Shown one piece after another: positions 45,550 to 54,467 of a stretch of DNA of 64,000 bases. The stretch comes from Billgrantia lactosivorans (GTDB lineage Bacteria; Pseudomonadota; Gammaproteobacteria; Pseudomonadales; Halomonadaceae): NCBI RefSeq assembly GCF_003254665.1, contig NZ_QHGY01000003.1:372286-436285 (forward strand). Direction: 5' to 3'. Both the position numbers and the translations under genes were made by a program. Numbering within the stretch: position 1 is the first letter of the stretch; each line of letters starts with the position of its first letter. The notes under the pieces were generated by a model. The model ran no database searches, was not told where the DNA came from, and saw only the letters and a list, made by a program, of their open reading frames with translations.

Positions 45550-46557
45550 CTAGCGAGCGGCTTGATTTCCGCCCATGCGACAGGCGATGTCGAAGGCGTG
45601 GCGCATGGCCTCGACGCTGGCTTCGCCCTGTCCGGCGATATCGAAGGCGGTGCCATGGGCCGGGGTGGTGATAGGGATCGGCAGCCCGCCCTGTACGGTG
45701 ACGCCCCGCTCGAATCCCATCAGCTTCAAGGCGATCTGTCCCTGGTCGTGATACATGGTAACGATGCCATCGAACTCGCCGTCCCGGGCGCGCCGGAAGA
45801 TGGTGTCGGCGGGGAAGGGGCCCCGGGCCGGGTAGCCGGCGTCGCGACATGCCTCGATGGCAGGTGCAATGATATCGATCTCTTCGCGGCCGCAGGTTCC
45901 CCCTTCGCCGGCGTGAGGGTTCAGCGCCGCTACCCCGATACGCGGCTGCTCGATGCCCGCGGCCACCAAGGCATCATGAATCAACCGGGTGGCGCTGAGG
46001 ATACGTTCGAACGTCACATGGGATGCCGCCTCGGCAAGCGGGATATGCGAGGAGATGCGCGATGTCCAGAGGTTGCCCAAGGTGTTGAATTCACACACGG
46101 GGGTTTCAACCTTCAGATGGTCGACGAAGAAGTGGAGTTCGTCCTCGTGCTTCAGTCCGCCCTGTTTCATGGAGAGCTTGTTGAGCGGGGCGAAGCAGAT
46201 CGCATCGACATGTCCATCACTGGCGCCCTCCATGCATAGTGCCAATACCTCGAGGACCGAGGCGCCACACAGGCCATTGACCCGGGCGTATTCGACCTCC
46301 TCCGGCTTGATGGTCGATGTCGGCAGCAGCACCGGTCCTGCCTGATGGCGTGCCTCGGCCAGGTTTGAGATTTCCGGTAATACATGGTGTACACCGGCCA
46401 CTCGCTGACCCTCTTCCCACAGCCAGCGGTCGCCTACGACCACGATGCCGGCTTGATCCACCGCATCGCTCTGGGCTAATAGCCTGGCGACCAGTTCAGG
46501 GCCGATGCCGGCCGGGTCACCTAGGGTCAAGGCGATACAAGGCTGTGCTTGGTACAT
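45550..46557 (-). CDS. PdxA-family dehydrogenase (PdxA2-like)
   Basis: A 335-residue metal- and NAD-dependent dehydrogenase of the PdxA family. It has ALTLGDPAGIGPELVARLL (about residues 8-26), the FAPLNKLSMKQGGLKHEDELHFF segment with a metal histidine (about 125-150), ALNPHAGEGGTCGREE (about 218-233), TMYHDQGQIALKLMGFERGVTVQGGLP and HGTAFDIAGQG. Homologues oxidise 4-phosphohydroxythreonine, 4-phospho-D-threonate or -erythronate, or cis-dihydrodiols (TphB). No DUF1537 kinase is near, so a non-phosphorylated substrate is plausible. ATG 46557 with GAAGAGG upstream is preferred over 46587. It follows the TRT-type oxidoreductase gene by 85 bases. Confidence 0.82.
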   Translation of the reverse strand: MYQAQPCIALTLGDPAGIGPELVARLLAQSDAVDQAGIVVVGDRWLWEEGQRVAGVHHVLPEISNLAEARHQAGPVLLPTSTIKPEEVEYARVNGLCGASVLEVLALCMEGASDGHVDAICFAPLNKLSMKQGGLKHEDELHFFVDHLKVETPVCEFNTLGNLWTSRISSHIPLAEAASHVTFERILSATRLIHDALVAAGIEQPRIGVAALNPHAGEGGTCGREEIDIIAPAIEACRDAGYPARGPFPADTIFRRARDGEFDGIVTMYHDQGQIALKLMGFERGVTVQGGLPIPITTPAHGTAFDIAGQGEASVEAMRHAFDIACRMGGNQAAR

Positions 46558-46642
46558 ATGACGAACCTCTTCGGTAGCTGAGTGCATGTTTCCTGCCAGG
46601 CCTGAATGACGCTGCTCATGGACCCCTGGCGTTGTCGGGAAC

Positions 46643-47536
46643 TCATTTACACTCTTGGCCTGTCAGGATGCTGACCAGCTCAGGCACCGTCGACTGGGCA
46701 TGACCAGCGGAGTCCGCATCATCCAGGACCTGGTAAATTCCTGCGGCGGCGACTTGTGTCGCGCTGGTATCCTTGGCCATGGCCAGGTAGTAGCCGATGT
46801 CCTTGTGTGCATTGGCGATGCTGAAGCGAAAGCCACTGTCGTCCCGCGAGAGAATGTAGGGACGCAAGCGCTCCAGGACGGTCCCCGCGCCACCGCCCTG
46901 GGCCAGTACGTCGACCAGCACGTCGGCCTCGATACCGCCTTGTTCGGCACAGGCCGCCGCTTCCGCCAGCACCGTGGAAAAGCCGATCGAGACGAAGTTG
47001 TGCAGCAGCTTCATCTTATGGCCCGAGCCCACCGGCCCGGCATGGGTGATGTTCTCCGCATAACTCTGCAGCAGGGGGAACTGGGACTCGAAGAGCTCGC
47101 GGTCCCCGCCTACGATCAGGTTGAGTCGTCCCTCCGCGGCCTCCTTGGGGGTGCGGGTCATGGGAGCGTCCAGGAACTGGCCACCCGCCGCTTCCACGGC
47201 CTCGGCGATTCGCAGGGTGGAGCTGGGTATCGCCGTGGAACAGTCGATCACCACCATCCCCGCGCGAAGCCCCTCCAGGATGCCGCCATCACTGAACAAG
47301 ACGTCTTCTACCTGGGGGGTGCCGGTCACGCAGAGGATGATGACGTCGGAGTGGGCGGCGAGTGCCGCCCCGTTGGAGTATGCGGTCGCGCCGTTGGCGA
47401 CCAGGTCCTCGACCGGCTGATTGCCGGGATGCTCCAGAAAGTTCAAGGTCCAGCCGTGGCGCTGTAGGCTGCTGGCGATGCCATGCCCCATCAGCCCGAC
47501 GCCCACCAGGCCGATCCGTTGTTGCTTGCTGCTCAT
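46643..47536 (-). CDS. NAD-binding beta-hydroxyacid dehydrogenase-like protein with TRT signature
   Basis: A 297-residue paralogue of the protein at 9174-10052, alike over its whole length (for example FLEHPGNQPV, DVIILCVTG, HNFVS, GFRFSIANA). The Rossmann motif GVGLMG is at residues 12-17 and the catalytic lysine K176 is in HKMKLLHNF. The substrate signature reads DAPMTRTPKEAAEGRLN, with T127-R128-T129 replacing the usual S-G-G. It lies 34 bases after an aldehyde dehydrogenase gene and before the pdxA-like gene on the minus strand. The shared change in both copies suggests a distinct subfamily with its own substrate. Confidence 0.8.
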   Translation of the reverse strand: MSSKQQRIGLVGVGLMGHGIASSLQRHGWTLNFLEHPGNQPVEDLVANGATAYSNGAALAAHSDVIILCVTGTPQVEDVLFSDGGILEGLRAGMVVIDCSTAIPSSTLRIAEAVEAAGGQFLDAPMTRTPKEAAEGRLNLIVGGDRELFESQFPLLQSYAENITHAGPVGSGHKMKLLHNFVSIGFSTVLAEAAACAEQGGIEADVLVDVLAQGGGAGTVLERLRPYILSRDDSGFRFSIANAHKDIGYYLAMAKDTSATQVAAAGIYQVLDDADSAGHAQSTVPELVSILTGQECK

Positions 47537-47570
47537 ATGTCATGTCCTGTGTGATTTGCCCGGCCGGAAT

Positions 47571-49022
47571 TCAGAGGCCACCCATGCAGAGATACTTGAT
47601 CTCGATATAGTCGTCGATGCCGTACTTGGAGCCTTCGCGGCCGATGCCGGACTCCTTGACCCCGCCGAAAGGCGCCAGCTCGCTGGAGATGATGCCCTCG
47701 TTGATGCCCACGATGCCGCACTCCAGGGCCTCCGCCACGCGCCAGACGCGCCCCACGTCTCGGGTATAGAAGTAGCTGGCCAATCCCAGCGTGGTGTCGT
47801 TGGCCTGGCGGATCACGTCATCCTCATCGCTGAAGCGCAAAAGCGGGGCGACCGGGCCGAAGGTTTCATCGTGCATGAGCATCGAGTCGGGGGAAACATT
47901 CGTCAGGATCGTCGGCTGGAAGAAATTCCCCTTCAACTCGTGGCGTTCACCACCCAAGTAAATGCTGGCGCCCTTGGCTTTCGCATCCTCGATATGTTGT
48001 TCCACCTTTTCGACGGCCGCCGGGTTGATCAGGGGGCCCAGCGCGACGCCCTCCTCAAGGCCATTACCAACCTTCTGCGCTCTGACGGCAGTGGCCAGGC
48101 GGTCGGCAAAGTCGTCGTAGATCTTGTCGTGAACGAAAATACGGTTCGCGCAGACACAGGTCTGGCCGGTGTTGCGAAACTTGGAAGCCATCACCCCGGC
48201 AACCGCTTGGTCGAGGTCGGCATCCTCGAAGATGATAAAGGGCGCATTGCCACCCAGCTCCATGGAGACCTTCTTGACGGTCTTGGCGCACTCGCCGAGC
48301 AGCAGCTTGCCGACCTCGGTGGAGCCGGTGAAGGAGAGCTTGCGAACGCGTGGGTTGGCGGTCAGCTCGCTACCCACGACACCTGCGCTCCCCGTCACCA
48401 CGTTCAGCACGCCCCGGGGAACACCGGCCCTCTCGGCGAGTTCGGCCAACGCCAAGGCCGAGTATGGGGTGCTGGAAGCGGGTTTGACGACCACGCTGCA
48501 GCCTGCCGCCATGGCAGCGGCCGCCTTTCGAGTGATCATGGCGTTGGGGAAGTTCCAGGGAGTGATGGCCGCCACCACGCCGACCGGCTCCTTGGTGACG
48601 ACGATGCGGCGGTCATTGGCGTGGGCCGGGATGACATCGCCATAGACCCGCTTTGCCTCTTCGCCGAACCATTCGATGAAGGAGGCACCGTAGGCGATCT
48701 CCCCGCGCGCCTCCTGAAGCGGCTTGCCCTGCTCCAGGGTCAGGATGTGGGCCAGATCCTCCTGGTGCTCCATGCATAGATCGAACCAGCGCCGCAGGAT
48801 CGAGGCACGCTGCTTGGCCGTCTTGGCCTTCCATAAGGGAAAGGCACGATCGGCGGCATCGATGGCTGCGCTGACCTCGCCCCTGTTCAGCTTGGGTACG
48901 GTACCTAATCGGTCATTGGTGGCCGGATTGGTGATCTCGATGGTGGCCTTTCCATCGGCATCTACCCAGTGGCCATCGATATAGCAGTGTTGCTTGAAAA
49001 GGGTGGGGTCATTTAGGTTCAT
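47571..49022 (-). CDS. NAD(P)-dependent semialdehyde dehydrogenase (GabD-like)
   Basis: A 483-residue aldehyde dehydrogenase resembling succinate-semialdehyde dehydrogenase. The oxyanion asparagine lies in [10 protein letters not shown], the general base in [21 protein letters not shown] and the catalytic cysteine in [11 protein letters not shown]. The doublet CVC is typical of GabD-type enzymes. It is the first gene of the minus-strand operon ALDH - TRT dehydrogenase - pdxA-like gene. Operator site C lies about 165 bases upstream. The product pathway suggests oxidation of a semialdehyde formed in the regulon; succinate semialdehyde itself is not proven. Confidence 0.85.
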   Translation of the reverse strand: MNLNDPTLFKQHCYIDGHWVDADGKATIEITNPATNDRLGTVPKLNRGEVSAAIDAADRAFPLWKAKTAKQRASILRRWFDLCMEHQEDLAHILTLEQGKPLQEARGEIAYGASFIEWFGEEAKRVYGDVIPAHANDRRIVVTKEPVGVVAAITPWNFPNAMITRKAAAAMAAGCSVVVKPASSTPYSALALAELAERAGVPRGVLNVVTGSAGVVGSELTANPRVRKLSFTGSTEVGKLLLGECAKTVKKVSMELGGNAPFIIFEDADLDQAVAGVMASKFRNTGQTCVCANRIFVHDKIYDDFADRLATAVRAQKVGNGLEEGVALGPLINPAAVEKVEQHIEDAKAKGASIYLGGERHELKGNFFQPTILTNVSPDSMLMHDETFGPVAPLLRFSDEDDVIRQANDTTLGLASYFYTRDVGRVWRVAEALECGIVGINEGIISSELAPFGGVKESGIGREGSKYGIDDYIEIKYLCMGGL

Positions 49023-49186
49023 TTATTTCCCTAATAAATTGATTTTATGAGATTTAAAGTTGTTAGAGGATCACGCCGGGATGCGATATCAGCCGCCAGA
49101 GGTGCGTCCCTGGCACCTTGTTAAGTAACCTTTCCTGCAGCGCTGACATGGCCAAGCAGAATCGGTAATATTCTCGCGCAATATGA

Positions 49187-49200
49187 ATTATGAATTCATT
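49187..49200. promoter_or_regulatory. GntR operator site C (ALDH operon promoter)
   Basis: ATTATGAATTCATT carries the full left arm and centre of the AATTATGAATTCATAATT consensus; the right arm is weaker (CATTGTTAT). It lies in the 250-base gap upstream of the aldehyde dehydrogenase gene, which otherwise shows no gene. Confidence 0.65.
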
Positions 49201-49272
49201 GTTATGTATTATACTTTTGTCGCAGTCACTAGGAGGGGCATCCGCCTGGAGCAAGGCAGGGGGGGTGGAAGG

Positions 49273-49800
49273 TTACTCGCTCAGCGGCTTCAGTTCGGCC
49301 AGGAAGCGCGTCTTGCGTGCCACATAGCTCTGGCTGCTCTCGGTCAGGCCGGCCACTTCTTCTGGGCTCAGGCTGCGGACCACCTTGGCCGGCGTTCCCA
49401 TAATGAGCGAATTAGGCGGAAACTCCTTGTTCGAGGTGATCAGCGACCCAGCGCCGATCAGGCAATTCTCACCGATACGCGCGCCATTGAGGATGGTGGA
49501 TTGCATGCCAATCAGGGTGCCGTTGCCGATGCTGCAGCCGTGCAGCATCACCAGATGGCCGACAGTGACGTCGGTGCCGATGCTCAACGGGAACCCCGGG
49601 TCGGTGTGCAGCACGCAATTTTCCTGAATGTTGCTGTTGTCGCCGATGCTGATGGGCTCGTTGTCGCCGCGCAGTACGGCGCCCGGCCAGATGCTGACGT
49701 CCTTGCCGATTCTGACGTCGCCGATCACGGCCGCTTCGCGTGCGATGAACACGCTGTCGTCGTGGCTGGGGCGGGTCTCTCCGAGTGCATACATCGTCAT
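49273..49800 (-). CDS. Gamma-carbonic-anhydrase-like protein (PaaY/YrdA type)
   Basis: A 175-residue left-handed beta-helix protein. The hexapeptide repeats run from about residue 18 to 125 (VFIAREAAVIGDVRIGKDVSIWPGAVLRGDN onward). The zinc ligands are H65 (VLHTD), H82 and H87 (VGHLVMLHGC), the normal gamma-class spacing. Homologues include PaaY, a CoA thioesterase found with CoA-dependent catabolic genes, and YrdA. The nearby CoA-transferase and crotonase genes favour a PaaY-like salvage role, which is inference. ATG 49800 has AAGGAG about eight bases upstream. Operator site D lies just upstream. Confidence 0.85.
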   Translation of the reverse strand: MTMYALGETRPSHDDSVFIAREAAVIGDVRIGKDVSIWPGAVLRGDNEPISIGDNSNIQENCVLHTDPGFPLSIGTDVTVGHLVMLHGCSIGNGTLIGMQSTILNGARIGENCLIGAGSLITSNKEFPPNSLIMGTPAKVVRSLSPEEVAGLTESSQSYVARKTRFLAELKPLSE

Positions 49801-49910
49801 GCGCTTGCTCCTTGTTGTCGTTCGTTGGGGTGGCTGCCGGTGGGGCCGACGAGGTGTGGCTCCTGCAAGGGATGGCTCCAACTTAGGGAGCCAAGCCCGA
49901 GACGTCAATA

Positions 49911-49926
49911 ATTCTGAATTCATAAC
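49911..49926. promoter_or_regulatory. GntR operator site D (gamma-CA promoter)
   Basis: ATTCTGAATTCATAAC is a variant of the shared palindrome with an intact TGAATTCATAA core. It lies 111 bases upstream of the gamma-carbonic-anhydrase-like gene, in the divergent 341-base region (49801-50141) shared with the crotonase-like gene. No gene is seen in that region. Confidence 0.6.
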
Positions 49927-50030
49927 AAAATTACCTGTCATCCGCCTGGTTGTCTTATCTAATTGTTTCTTCAGGTATATTTTTCGTCTCGACGCACGAG
50001 TGTTAGCCAAAGGTTTAACTTGATAGAATG

Positions 50031-50048
50031 AATTATGAGTTCATAATT
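50031..50048. promoter_or_regulatory. GntR operator site E (crotonase/CoA-transferase promoter)
   Basis: AATTATGA-GT-TCATAATT is a perfect 18-base palindrome with eight-base arms, the best copy of the five-member family. It lies 94 bases before the start of the crotonase-like gene on the plus strand. Confidence 0.8.
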
Positions 50049-50141
50049 ACAAAAGATGTTGACGTCGACACTGGCACCGGCACAGAGGGCAGAAGAGGCC
50101 GCAATGGGCTCCTGCCAGCCGCTGAAGTAGCAGGAGGTCAA

Positions 50142-50936
50142 ATGAAGCCGAAATCGACGGCCGAGCTGGAACTCATCAAGGATGGGCACATCGCTTGGCT
50201 GATCTTCAATCGCCCCAAGGTGCGCAATGCCATGACCTGGGGCATGTACGACGCGCTCGAGCGGCACTGCCAAGCCCTGCGCGGGGACCCGGAGGTGAGC
50301 GTGGTGGTGCTGCGCGGCAGCGGTGGGGAGGCCTTCGTTGCCGGAACCGACATCAAGCAGTTCGCCAGTTTCGAAACGGCACGGCACGCGCTGGACTACG
50401 AGCACCGTATCGACGAGGTCATCGGCGCCCTGGAGTCGCTTGGCAAGCCCACCATCGCGCTGCTAGAGGGGTTCTGCGTCGGCGGTGGCGCGGCTATCGC
50501 CATGGCCTGCGATTTCCGCTACTGCACACCCGATCTGCGCTTCGGGGTGCCTATTGCCAAGACCCTTGGCAACTGCGTCTCCATTGCCAACGTGTCGCGC
50601 CTGGTCGATCTGATCGGTGCCGCCAGGGCCAAGGAGGTGCTGATGCTGGCCAAGCTGTTCGATGCCGATGAGGCGAAGCAGGCGGGCTTGGTCACCGATG
50701 TCGTCGCCGCCGAGGAGATCGAGGCGGCGGTCAGAAAGGTGGCCGAAAGGTTGGGTGGCTTTGCTCCTTTGACGCTGCGCGCGTCCAAGGAGGGGATCAG
50801 CCGTGTGCTGGCGGCACGGCGGCCCGCCGCAGGCAGTGAAGAGGACCTGATCGCACTTTGTTACACAAGCCGGGACTTCAAGAGTGCTGTGAAGGCCTTC
50901 ATCGACAAGACCTCCCACGCCTGGCGCGGTGAGTAG
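50142..50936 (+). CDS. Crotonase-superfamily protein lacking the hydratase glutamates
   Basis: A 264-residue enoyl-CoA hydratase/isomerase-fold protein. The oxyanion-hole segments are present (GEAFVAGTDIKQF, residues 62-74, and FCVGGGAAIAMACD, residues 111-124). The two catalytic glutamates of true enoyl-CoA hydratase are not: their positions are A118 (GGGAAIA) and I138 (FGVPIAK). It therefore probably catalyses another CoA-thioester reaction such as isomerisation, decarboxylation or C-C cleavage. AGGAGG lies just upstream of the ATG. The CoA-transferase gene follows after 56 bases, and the two are likely one operon under operator E. Confidence 0.82.
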   Translation: MKPKSTAELELIKDGHIAWLIFNRPKVRNAMTWGMYDALERHCQALRGDPEVSVVVLRGSGGEAFVAGTDIKQFASFETARHALDYEHRIDEVIGALESLGKPTIALLEGFCVGGGAAIAMACDFRYCTPDLRFGVPIAKTLGNCVSIANVSRLVDLIGAARAKEVLMLAKLFDADEAKQAGLVTDVVAAEEIEAAVRKVAERLGGFAPLTLRASKEGISRVLAARRPAAGSEEDLIALCYTSRDFKSAVKAFIDKTSHAWRGE

Positions 50937-50992
50937 CGGCTGGACAGTACCTTTCTTAGACGGCAACACCCAATGACAATGAGGTAGTAAGC

Positions 50993-52177
50993 ATGCTCCC
51001 CTTAAGGAAAATGAAGGTGCTCGACATTTCCCAGATCATGGCCGGCCCGTACTGTACCATGGTGCTCGGCGACCTTGGAGCGGACGTCATCAAGGTGGAA
51101 AAGAGCGGCGGCGACGACAGTCGTCAGATGGGGCCTTACATCAACGAGGAGTCGACCTGCTTCGCCCAGATCAACCGCAACAAGAAGAGCATTTCGCTGA
51201 ACCTCAAGGAAGAGGAGGGACGTGAGATATTCTACCGCCTGGCCAAGGAGGCCGATGTCATCGTCGAGAACTACCGCACCGGCGTGGCCAAGAAGCTGAA
51301 AGTGGATTATGAAACCATCAAGGCCATGAACCCCGCTATCATCTACTGCTCAATCTCCGGCTATGGACAGTCCGGCCCCTACAGCCACAAAGGGGGCTTC
51401 GACCTGGTGGCTCAGGGCATGACGGGGTTGATGTCGATGACAGGTGAGCCGGGGCGGCGTCCGTTGAAGACCGGCATTGCCGTCTACGACATCGGCGCTG
51501 GTATTACTGCCGTCTATTCGATTCTTGCTGCCTACATCCACAAGATGAGCACCGGCGAGGGGCAGCACGTTGACGTAGCCATCGCGGAGTGCGGTCTACC
51601 CTGGTTCACCTGGGAAGCGGCGGCATTCTTCGCCGAAGGCACCGTGCCCGAACCCACCGGCTGGCGCCATCGTGTTTCGGCGCCCTATCAGGCGATCAAG
51701 GTGCACGATGGCTACATCATGCTAGGGTGCGCCAACCAGCGTACCTGGGAGCGGCTCTGCCAAGAAGTGATCGGTCGGCCTGACCTGCTGGATGATCCAC
51801 GCTTCATTAGCAACTATCAGCGCGGACAGAACGTGGAGGAGCTCGAGGCGGTGCTCGAGGAGATCTTCGTAAAGGATTCTCGCGAATCGTGGCTGGCGAA
51901 GTGCGATCAGGCGGGAGTGCCGGCAGGCCCCATCAACGATTTCGCCCAGGCACTGGACGATCCGCACTACCAGGCGCGCGGTATGATACAAGAGGTAGTT
52001 CATCCGACCATTGGCAAGATGAAGACCATAGGATTCGCCAGCAAGCTCTCGGAGACTCCGCCACAGATTCGTCGACCGGCACCACTCTATGCCCAGCACA
52101 CTGACGAGGTCATGGCCGAGCTGGGCATCGATGAGGCCCGCTGCGAGGAGCTGCGTCGCAAGGGGGTGATCAAGTGA
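50993..52177 (+). CDS. CaiB/BaiF family (class III) CoA-transferase
   Basis: A 394-residue class III CoA-transferase. The N-terminal domain starts MKVLDISQIMAGPYCTMVLGDLGADVIKVE, and the catalytic aspartate is probably D137 in GGFDLVAQGMTGLMSMTG. RTGVAKKLKVDYETIKAMNPAIIYCSISGYGQSGP is a family hallmark. It would move CoA from a donor such as succinyl-CoA to an organic acid taken up or formed in the regulon, making the substrate for the crotonase-like protein upstream. The acceptor acid is unknown. An internal ATG at 51011 (MKVLD) is a possible alternative start. Confidence 0.88.
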   Translation: MLPLRKMKVLDISQIMAGPYCTMVLGDLGADVIKVEKSGGDDSRQMGPYINEESTCFAQINRNKKSISLNLKEEEGREIFYRLAKEADVIVENYRTGVAKKLKVDYETIKAMNPAIIYCSISGYGQSGPYSHKGGFDLVAQGMTGLMSMTGEPGRRPLKTGIAVYDIGAGITAVYSILAAYIHKMSTGEGQHVDVAIAECGLPWFTWEAAAFFAEGTVPEPTGWRHRVSAPYQAIKVHDGYIMLGCANQRTWERLCQEVIGRPDLLDDPRFISNYQRGQNVEELEAVLEEIFVKDSRESWLAKCDQAGVPAGPINDFAQALDDPHYQARGMIQEVVHPTIGKMKTIGFASKLSETPPQIRRPAPLYAQHTDEVMAELGIDEARCEELRRKGVIK

Positions 52178-52592
52178 CAGAGGGAAGCGGAGAGGCAACG
52201 AATGAATCTAGCCGCGGTTAAATGCATTATCGAGTCGCTTTGATCTTTACATCGCCTTGGGTATCTCCAGGGAGACATAGCATCGGGCCATCATGAAGGG
52301 CTCCAGGAGGGTTATGGCAATCAACAAGGATGAGGAAGTGCTGATCTTCCAGTCGTCGATTATGGTCTGGTCGACGATCTCTTTAGGGGGATACCGGAAC
52401 TTCTGAAGAAGCTGTGAAAAAGGTCGGAATCTTCTTGGTCTTGCCTTCATTATCTAGGTTTTATACTCGTGTTACGGTATGAGTATCATGCTTTGAACAG
52501 CATCGCTTCTGATCAGTAACTTGGGCTATGTCGAGCGCGGTGCACGCCACGCCCGCGAGCTCAAGCGTATCGACTGAGCAGGCCCGAAACGA
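52178..52592. other. AT-richer intergenic region with a possible gene remnant
   Basis: No intact gene is supported in these 415 bases. Bases 52497-52577 read as a 26-codon tail ending LGYVERGARHARELKRID before a stop, with GC-rich codon use like real host genes, but with an in-frame stop just upstream at 52494. It may be the 3' end of a deleted gene; I do not recognise it. The segment ATACTC...GAGTAT (about 52464-52487) is a loose inverted repeat of unknown meaning. Confidence 0.35.
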
Positions 52593-52629
52593 ACGAAGCC
52601 TCCCCGCCGTAAGGGCGGGGAGGCTTCGT
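52593..52629 (-). terminator. Strong terminator hairpin after the lactate/glycolate permease
   Basis: A 16-bp perfect stem (ACGAAGCCTCCCCGCC with its complement, loop GTAAG) lies 15 bases beyond the permease stop on the minus strand. It lacks a long T-run but its strength and position support termination from either side. Confidence 0.7.
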
Positions 52630-52643
52630 CTGGGGGTGGGGGC

Positions 52644-54347
52644 TCAGCCGCCGACTTGCAGCAGCGGGTCCGAAACCCCGAGCACGTAGAAGGCGATCAG
52701 GCCGATCGTGCCGGTGAAGATCAGGTAGTAAATCGTCGGCAGGATGGTCTTGCGGATGGTCTCGCCCTCGCGACCCAGCAGCCCCACGGTGGCCGAGGCC
52801 GCCACCACGTTGTGGATGGCGATCATGTTGCCCGCCGCGGCGCCCACCGCCTGCAGCGCCACCATCATCGCGGTGGAGACGCCGAGCGCCTGGGCCACGT
52901 TGAACTGGAAGTCGGCCAGCATCAGGTTCGACACGGTGTTCGAGCCGGCGATGAAGGCCCCCAGGGCGCCCACGGCGGGAGCGAAGAAGGGGTAGACCCC
53001 ACCCACGCTATCGGCCACGAACTGGGCCATGGTCACCGGCATCGAGGCGAGATCCGCGGCGTTGACCCCGGAGTTGATCAGGATGCGCACCATGGGCACG
53101 GTGAAGATCAGCACGAAGCCGGCGCCGAAGATGGTCTTGGTCGATTCGGAGACCGCCGCGCTCAGCTTGCGGCCGTTCATCTGGTGCAGGAAGAAGGTCA
53201 CCAGCACGACCATCAGGATGATGCCGCCGGGCAGGAACAGCGGCTCGATGCTGCCGCTGATGCCCGACTCCCCGAGAATGTTCGCCCAGCCGAAGCTCAC
53301 GCTGTTGAGCGCGGCGCGCAGCGGGTCGATGGTGCGCGAGGCGACCAGGAAGATTGCCAGCAGCACGTAGGGGATCCAGCCGCGCAGGGGCGACATCGGT
53401 GCCTTCTCGCTGAGTTCGTCGAGCTTGATCTGGAAGCTGCCGATCCACGAGTCGGGCCAGGAGGTCGATTCGGGGAAGTCCCAGGTGTTCTTGGGCAGCA
53501 GGAAGCCGCGGCGTGCCGCCGGTACGACGATGGCGAGGCCGACCATGGCGCCGATCATCGAAGGGAACTCCGGCCCCAGGAAGACGCCGACCAGCATGTA
53601 GGGAAGCACGAAGGCGAGGCCGGTGAAGATCGCGAACGGCGCGATGGAGAGCCCTTCGGTCCAGGAGCGGTTGGCGCCGAAGAAGCGCACCATCACGGTG
53701 ACCAGGATCAGCGGCATCAGGATGCCGACGATGCCGTGGGTGATGGCCACTTCGCTGGTGATGAGCTGGAAGAAGACGTCCCAGCTGGAGCCGCCCGCCT
53801 CGAGGGTCTCGGTGATGTCGGCGCGGTTCAGGCCGCTGGTGACGCCGACCACGATGGGCGTACCCACGGCGCCGAAGGAGACCGGCGTGGACTGCAGCAT
53901 CATGCCGACCACGACGGCCGCCAGGGCGGGAAAGCCCAGTGCCACCATCAGCGGCGCGGCCACCGCGGCGGGGGTGCCGAAGCCCGAGGCGCCTTCGATG
54001 AAGCAGCCGAACAGCCAGGCCACGATCAGCGCCTGCACGCGGCGGTCGGGGCTGATGCCGGAGAAGCCGTTGCGAATGGCGGTGATGCCGCCGGAGTGCT
54101 TGAGCGTGTTCAGCAGCAGGATGGCACCGAAGATGATCCACAGCAGGCCGGCGGTCTGGATCAGGCCCTGGATGGTCGAGGCGACGACGCGCGAGACGCT
54201 CATCTCCCACACGGTGAGGGCAATCAAGGCCGTCACCAGAAAGACCACCGGCATGGCGATCTTGGCGGCGACGCGGAAACCGATAAGCAGCACGCCCGCC
54301 AGTATCAGCGGCGTAAAGGCGAGTAGGGCTAGGGTCGTATCCGACAT
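52644..54347 (-). CDS. L-lactate/glycolate permease (LctP family)
   Basis: A 567-residue permease with 12 or more hydrophobic segments. Family motifs include [22 protein letters not shown] (about residues 113-134), [16 protein letters not shown] (about 152-167) and, near the C-terminus, [26 protein letters not shown]. LctP/GlcA proteins import L-lactate, D-lactate and glycolate with protons. The presence of a TGGT-N3-ACCA operator 121 bases upstream, identical in core to that of the glc operon, favours glycolate or lactate control. No lactate dehydrogenase genes are visible here. Transcribed alone on the minus strand. Confidence 0.9.
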   Translation of the reverse strand: MSDTTLALLAFTPLILAGVLLIGFRVAAKIAMPVVFLVTALIALTVWEMSVSRVVASTIQGLIQTAGLLWIIFGAILLLNTLKHSGGITAIRNGFSGISPDRRVQALIVAWLFGCFIEGASGFGTPAAVAAPLMVALGFPALAAVVVGMMLQSTPVSFGAVGTPIVVGVTSGLNRADITETLEAGGSSWDVFFQLITSEVAITHGIVGILMPLILVTVMVRFFGANRSWTEGLSIAPFAIFTGLAFVLPYMLVGVFLGPEFPSMIGAMVGLAIVVPAARRGFLLPKNTWDFPESTSWPDSWIGSFQIKLDELSEKAPMSPLRGWIPYVLLAIFLVASRTIDPLRAALNSVSFGWANILGESGISGSIEPLFLPGGIILMVVLVTFFLHQMNGRKLSAAVSESTKTIFGAGFVLIFTVPMVRILINSGVNAADLASMPVTMAQFVADSVGGVYPFFAPAVGALGAFIAGSNTVSNLMLADFQFNVAQALGVSTAMMVALQAVGAAAGNMIAIHNVVAASATVGLLGREGETIRKTILPTIYYLIFTGTIGLIAFYVLGVSDPLLQVGG

Positions 54348-54467
54348 GACGTTTCCTCGGTTCTCCTTGTAGGTTTTTCAGGCCAGGCGAGCGCGAGCCA
54401 CGGCTCGGCGTAATCGTCGGCAGCGCCAACGATACGGAGTGCGCTCGCAAGTTGCCATTGCTGGGTC

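Noticed and set aside
52247..52450. 67-codon minus-strand frame in the intergenic region
   Set aside because: No recognisable motif, no ribosome-binding site and no conserved neighbour arrangement that would support it as a gene.
52656..54326. 556-residue open frame antisense to the lactate/glycolate permease
   Set aside because: Low-complexity Gly/His/Asp-rich translation; the permease on the opposite strand has clear family motifs.
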